Translations under genes and position numbers: made by a program
Shown: positions 31,597 through 34,126 of the stretch, piece after piece
Layout: every line of letters starts with the position of its first letter
Numbering within the stretch: position 1 is the first letter of the stretch
NCBI GenBank assembly: GCA_041747435.1
Contig: JBGTFE010000036.1
Span: forward strand, 1-34,126
Length of the DNA: 34,126 nucleotides
DNA from: JBGTFE01 sp041747435
GTDB lineage: Bacteria; Acidobacteriota; Blastocatellia; Pyrinomonadales; Pyrinomonadaceae
Reading direction: 5' to 3'
The notes under the pieces: generated by a model
Told to the model about the DNA's origin: nothing
The model's database searches: none
The model's input: only the letters and a program-made list of their open reading frames with translations

Positions 31597-32709
31597 TTAA
31601 ATCAATTCGCCTAGCGGCGTGTATTCGATATTTTGCGAAGTCGCCACCGCTTCGTAAGTTAATTTTCCGGCGTAAGTATTCACGCCTTCCGCCAAACCTT
31701 TGTCGTCGCCGATCGCTTTTTCAAAACCTTTGTTGGCAAGCGCGAGCGCGTATGGCAAAGTCGCGTTTGTCAAAGCAAATGTCGAAGTTCGCGGAACCGC
31801 ACCCGGCATATTCGCAACGCAGTAGTGCAAAACGCCTTCTTCGTAATAGGTCGGATTCGAGTGCGTTGTCGCGTGCGTCGTTTCAAAGCATCCGCCCTGA
31901 TCGACGGCTACGTCAACCAAAACGGAACCGTTCGGAATGTCTTTGAGCATATCGCGCGTCACGAGCTTCGGCGCCGCCGCTCCGACGACCAAAACGCCGC
32001 CGATAACTGCGTCCGCATGTGCGATCGCTTCGTGAATCGCATAGCGCGAAGAAGCGAGCGTTTGAACCTTTGAGAGAAAAATGTCGTCAAGCTGGCGCAA
32101 TCTATCCAAATTAATATCGATGATCGTAACGTGCGCGCCCAAACCGACCGCCATTTTCGCGGCTTCGGTGCCGACCACGCCGCCGCCGATTATGACAACA
32201 TCCGCCGCCGGAACGCCCGGAACGCCGCCGAGCAAAATCCCCTTGCCGCCGTTCATTTTTTCAAGATAAGTCGCCGCGACCTGAACGCTCATTCTGCCCG
32301 CAACTTCCGACATCGGCGTTAAAAGCGGAAGTCTTCCCAATCTATCGGTGATCGTTTCATAAGCGACGCCGGTGACTTTGCGCTCCATCATTTGTTTTGT
32401 CAACTCAAATTCCGGCGCGAGATGCAAATATGTGAAAAGCAATTGATTTTCACGCATTCGCGGATATTCCGGCGCGATCGGTTCCTTCACCTTGACGATC
32501 ATATCGCCCGTCTGCCAGACGTCGTCTGCCGTATCGAGCAGCTTTCCGCCCGCCTGCACATATTGTTCATCCGAGAAACCCGAACCTTCGCCCGCCGTTC
32601 TTTGCACGAAAACTTCGTGTCCGGCGCCCGTTAAAGCGTGCACGCCTGCCGGCGTAAGCCCGACACGATATTCATTGTCTTTAATTTCCTTCGGTAATCC
32701 GATCTTCAT
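31597..32709 (-). CDS. ald: Alanine dehydrogenase
   Basis: The enzyme interconverts L-alanine and pyruvate plus ammonia with NAD. The N-terminus MKIGLPKEIKDNEYRVGLTP is the family hallmark. The catalytic Lys and His regions are present (VKVKEPI, LFTYLHLA), as is the nucleotide fold GGGVVGTEAAKMAVGLGA followed by the acidic IID. Later motifs are GGVLVVGAAAPKLV, DVAVDQGGCFETT and the C-terminal MPGAVPRTSTFALTNATLPY. Length 370 is typical. GGAG lies 8 bases before the ATG. It converges with the receiver gene over 20 bases with no visible terminator. Confidence 0.97.
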   Translation of the reverse strand: MKIGLPKEIKDNEYRVGLTPAGVHALTGAGHEVFVQRTAGEGSGFSDEQYVQAGGKLLDTADDVWQTGDMIVKVKEPIAPEYPRMRENQLLFTYLHLAPEFELTKQMMERKVTGVAYETITDRLGRLPLLTPMSEVAGRMSVQVAATYLEKMNGGKGILLGGVPGVPAADVVIIGGGVVGTEAAKMAVGLGAHVTIIDINLDRLRQLDDIFLSKVQTLASSRYAIHEAIAHADAVIGGVLVVGAAAPKLVTRDMLKDIPNGSVLVDVAVDQGGCFETTHATTHSNPTYYEEGVLHYCVANMPGAVPRTSTFALTNATLPYALALANKGFEKAIGDDKGLAEGVNTYAGKLTYEAVATSQNIEYTPLGELI

Positions 32710-32963
32710 TTATATTCTCCAAGTATTTTTCTATAACTTTTACAAAACTTTCTTTGGCTTGCAAGCGCAGATGCCCGCAATCTTGACAGAAAAACAACCG
32801 GGCGCTTTAGGACCGCATCTTAAAACTTTAGCGAACATTGACGTACGGTCGCGGGCTTTAGTCGACGATTTTTATAGCTTTTGCAACTTAGATTAAGCGA
32901 TTATGAATGGTTTCGAACGCTTGGATCAGCGGTCGGAAACAGCTTGAATTAAGGATGCATTTG

Positions 32964-33311
32964 ATGAAAAATAATGTTTTTAAGAGATGTTTCGGTTCGA
33001 GATTTTCAACCTTAAGGTCATCGATTGGATTGTTAAACCTATTTCTGTTTTTGATGATCGGCGTTTTATCGGTATATTCGCAGCCGCCCGAAGAAAACCT
33101 TTCGGCTCTTCTGATTAAATCCAAGCCCGGATTGATAAAACTAAATAATATTTTAGCTTACGGCGAGCCGAACCCGTTTGGCGCGGCGGCTTTGGCATTC
33201 GACAATTCTTATGCGTATGTTGCCACTCCGAACGGTTTATTCAGAACCCCGCTTCCGCTCACGTCTGCCAATCAATTCGAAAATCTCTGCTTTTGCAGTT
33301 TGCCGGAATAG
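32964..33311 (+). CDS. Short exported ORF, possibly a truncated beta-propeller protein
   Basis: The 115-residue ORF has a signal-peptide-like start (hydrophobic about residues 21-38, ending SVYSQ). The mature part contains AALAFDNSYAYVATPNGLFRTPLPL, like the first blade of a beta-propeller or sialidase-like exported protein. It then stops at SLPE. The abrupt end and the lack of further coding text after 33311 suggest a truncated or decaying gene rather than a complete small protein. The ATG at 32964 has AAGGA 8 bases upstream. The 254 bases before it, back to ald, hold no recognisable gene. Confidence 0.5.
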   Translation: MKNNVFKRCFGSRFSTLRSSIGLLNLFLFLMIGVLSVYSQPPEENLSALLIKSKPGLIKLNNILAYGEPNPFGAAALAFDNSYAYVATPNGLFRTPLPLTSANQFENLCFCSLPE

Positions 33312-33426
33312 TCAAAGTAGGTTGGTTCGATTTATTTTTCAGACATTTTTGGTGAGGATAAATTCCACAGAAAATTTTGTTAACTCGTTTCCGCAAAATT
33401 AATGTGCAAATTGACGTTGCGACTAT

Positions 33427-33456
33427 TTGTCGAAAAGCGTATCATAGTAGTATAAG
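33427..33456 (+). promoter_or_regulatory. Candidate promoter of the RRM gene
   Basis: TTGTCG (33427-33432) and TATAAG (33451-33456) are separated by 18 bases. Matches are four of six and five of six to consensus. Confidence 0.4.
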
Positions 33457-33636
33457 TCCTTCTCTTGCATCATTTTTGATGCGCTCGTCAAAGACGGTTT
33501 TTAGATAAGTTTGAGAGCAGGTTCATTTTTAGTTATAGAAGTCGCTCTTGAATTTTTTGAGACATCGAAACCGATTCTTCGTCAGATCACCGTTTTTTAT
33601 CTCCGAAGCAAACTCGATTCGACACTTCTTTTGAAA

Positions 33637-33654
33637 TTCCCGTAAATCCGGGAA
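33637..33654 (+). promoter_or_regulatory. Hairpin directly before the RRM ribosome binding site
   Basis: TTCCCG (33637-33642) pairs with CGGGAA (33649-33654) around a 6-base loop. The right arm runs into the AAGG at 33655-33658, about 11 bases before the ATG. Folding could hide or expose the ribosome site; a temperature effect is only speculation. Confidence 0.4.
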
Positions 33655-33669
33655 AAGGTAAATATTATT

Positions 33670-33960
33670 ATGTCAAGCAAATTATACGTAGGAAATCTTT
33701 CCTTCGACACAAGCACACAAGATTTAGAAGAAGTTTTCGCCGAGTTTGGAACTGTCGAATCAACAAACATCATCGAAGACCGCGAAACGGGACGCTCACG
33801 CGGATTCGGATTCGTCGAAATGTCGAGCGATGAAGAAGCAAAAAAAGCTATCGAACAACTCGACGGCAAAGATGTTGACGGTCGTCAATTAAAAGTCAAC
33901 GAAGCCAAACCGCGTGAAAATCGCGCAAGCGGCGGCGGTGGCGGCGGTTCACGTTGGTAA
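33670..33960 (+). CDS. RRM-type RNA-binding protein
   Basis: The 96-residue protein is one RNA recognition motif with a Gly-rich tail. RNP2 is LYVGNL (residues 5-10) and RNP1 is RGFGFVEM (about 44-51), with the conserved aromatics in place. The tail ends in SGGGGGGSRW. Bacterial proteins of this size are often cold-induced and are thought to act as RNA chaperones, well known in cyanobacteria (Rbp family). The long leader before it and the strong terminator after it suggest a single-gene transcript under post-transcriptional control. Confidence 0.93.
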   Translation: MSSKLYVGNLSFDTSTQDLEEVFAEFGTVESTNIIEDRETGRSRGFGFVEMSSDEEAKKAIEQLDGKDVDGRQLKVNEAKPRENRASGGGGGGSRW

Positions 33961-33995
33961 AACACCAGACGCTTTATTAAAAAATCAATTTTAGA

Positions 33996-34035
33996 AAAAA
34001 TATCTCCGGTTAGACTTTTTGCCGGAGATATTTTT
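33996..34035 (+). terminator. Intrinsic terminator of the RRM gene
   Basis: AAAAATATCTCCGG (33996-34009) pairs perfectly over 14 bases with CCGGAGATATTTTT (34022-34035); the loop is 12 bases. The T-run closes the stem. It lies 35 bases past the RRM stop codon. Confidence 0.9.
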
Positions 34036-34092
34036 AAGTTAAGAAAAGTTAGTTGTCATTTGTTTTGGCAACAATAAAAAGTTAGAAATTAT

Positions 34093-34126
34093 ATGAAAGA
34101 AGAATTAGTAGAAGTAGGCGGAGTAG
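34093..34126 (+). CDS. Start of a further ORF, cut by the window end
   Basis: An ATG at 34093 opens a frame for 11 codons (MKEELVEVGGV) to the window end. No strong ribosome site is seen. It follows the RRM terminator. Too short to assign; it could be chance. Confidence 0.3.
   Translation, partial: MKEELVEVGGV

Larger units (their letters stand above)
33312..33669 (+). other. Non-coding stretch: long leader of the RRM gene
   Basis: No convincing gene is seen in these 358 bases. The first 100 bases may be remains of the exported ORF. The rest carries a candidate promoter (33427-33456) and would give a leader of about 200 bases before the RRM start, with small hairpins and a T-rich segment. 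Long structured leaders are usual for cold-shock RNA-binding protein genes; that comparison is inference. Confidence 0.45.

Noticed and set aside
32710..32963. Promoter or small gene in the gap after ald
   Set aside because: TTGACA at 32783 and TTGACG at 32838 lack a -10 box at a suitable distance, and no open frame has a ribosome site.

Overview
The window reads as chromosomal DNA of a moderate-GC Gram-negative bacterium, most likely an Acidobacteriota member of the Blastocatellia/Pyrinomonas type. This is inferred from gene content, not from a marker search. Clues are an Oar-like TonB-dependent receptor with an N-terminal carboxypeptidase-regulatory domain, a one-chain 2-oxoglutarate decarboxylase/dehydrogenase with a fused E2 domain, an HspR-type heat-shock repressor, a CSLREA/FG-GAP secreted protein, and frequent GTG/TTG starts. 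I see no rRNA, tRNA, CRISPR array, integrase or transposase.

Layout. 1-2928 (-): the 5' 976 codons of a large secreted beta-helix protein that runs off the left edge. 3129-4223 (+): a lysylphosphatidylglycerol-synthase-type membrane protein. 4283-7192 (+): a promoter, then ribH, nusB, a CheA-like Hpt/ATPase protein without a CheW domain, and a small exported protein. 7319-12713 (+): the fused 2-oxoglutarate enzyme, a two-TM protein and a CapA-type lipoprotein. 12722-18250 (-): an exported hypothetical, smc and a DUF4388 protein, with a terminator between the last two. 18388-21795 (-): the TonB-dependent receptor with a textbook terminator. 21910-27060 (-): a heat-shock cluster dnaK, dnaJ, polytopic membrane protein, hspR, behind a strong sigma70-type promoter. 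27146-28595 (-): a metallophosphoesterase overlapping pgsA. 28771-29568 (+): a TonB-like energy transducer. Then a DUF512/PDZ protein (-), a stand-alone receiver (+), alanine dehydrogenase (-), a short exported ORF (+), an RRM RNA-binding protein with a long leader and a strong terminator (+), and the first codons of one more ORF at the right edge.

How they fit together. Most genes are housekeeping: riboflavin, transcription antitermination, TCA cycle, chromosome segregation, protein folding, phospholipid and alanine metabolism. Signal-transduction pieces (CheA-like kinase, DUF4388 protein, lone receiver) are scattered and could form one non-canonical relay. The receptor and the TonB-like protein could work together at the outer membrane. 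The points most worth a second look are the unknown membrane protein one base from dnaJ in the heat-shock cluster, short 7-8 nt tandem repeats inserted in frame in the SMC hinge and in the DUF512 protein, related palindromic forms at gene ends, and an acidic insertion in the SMC head.
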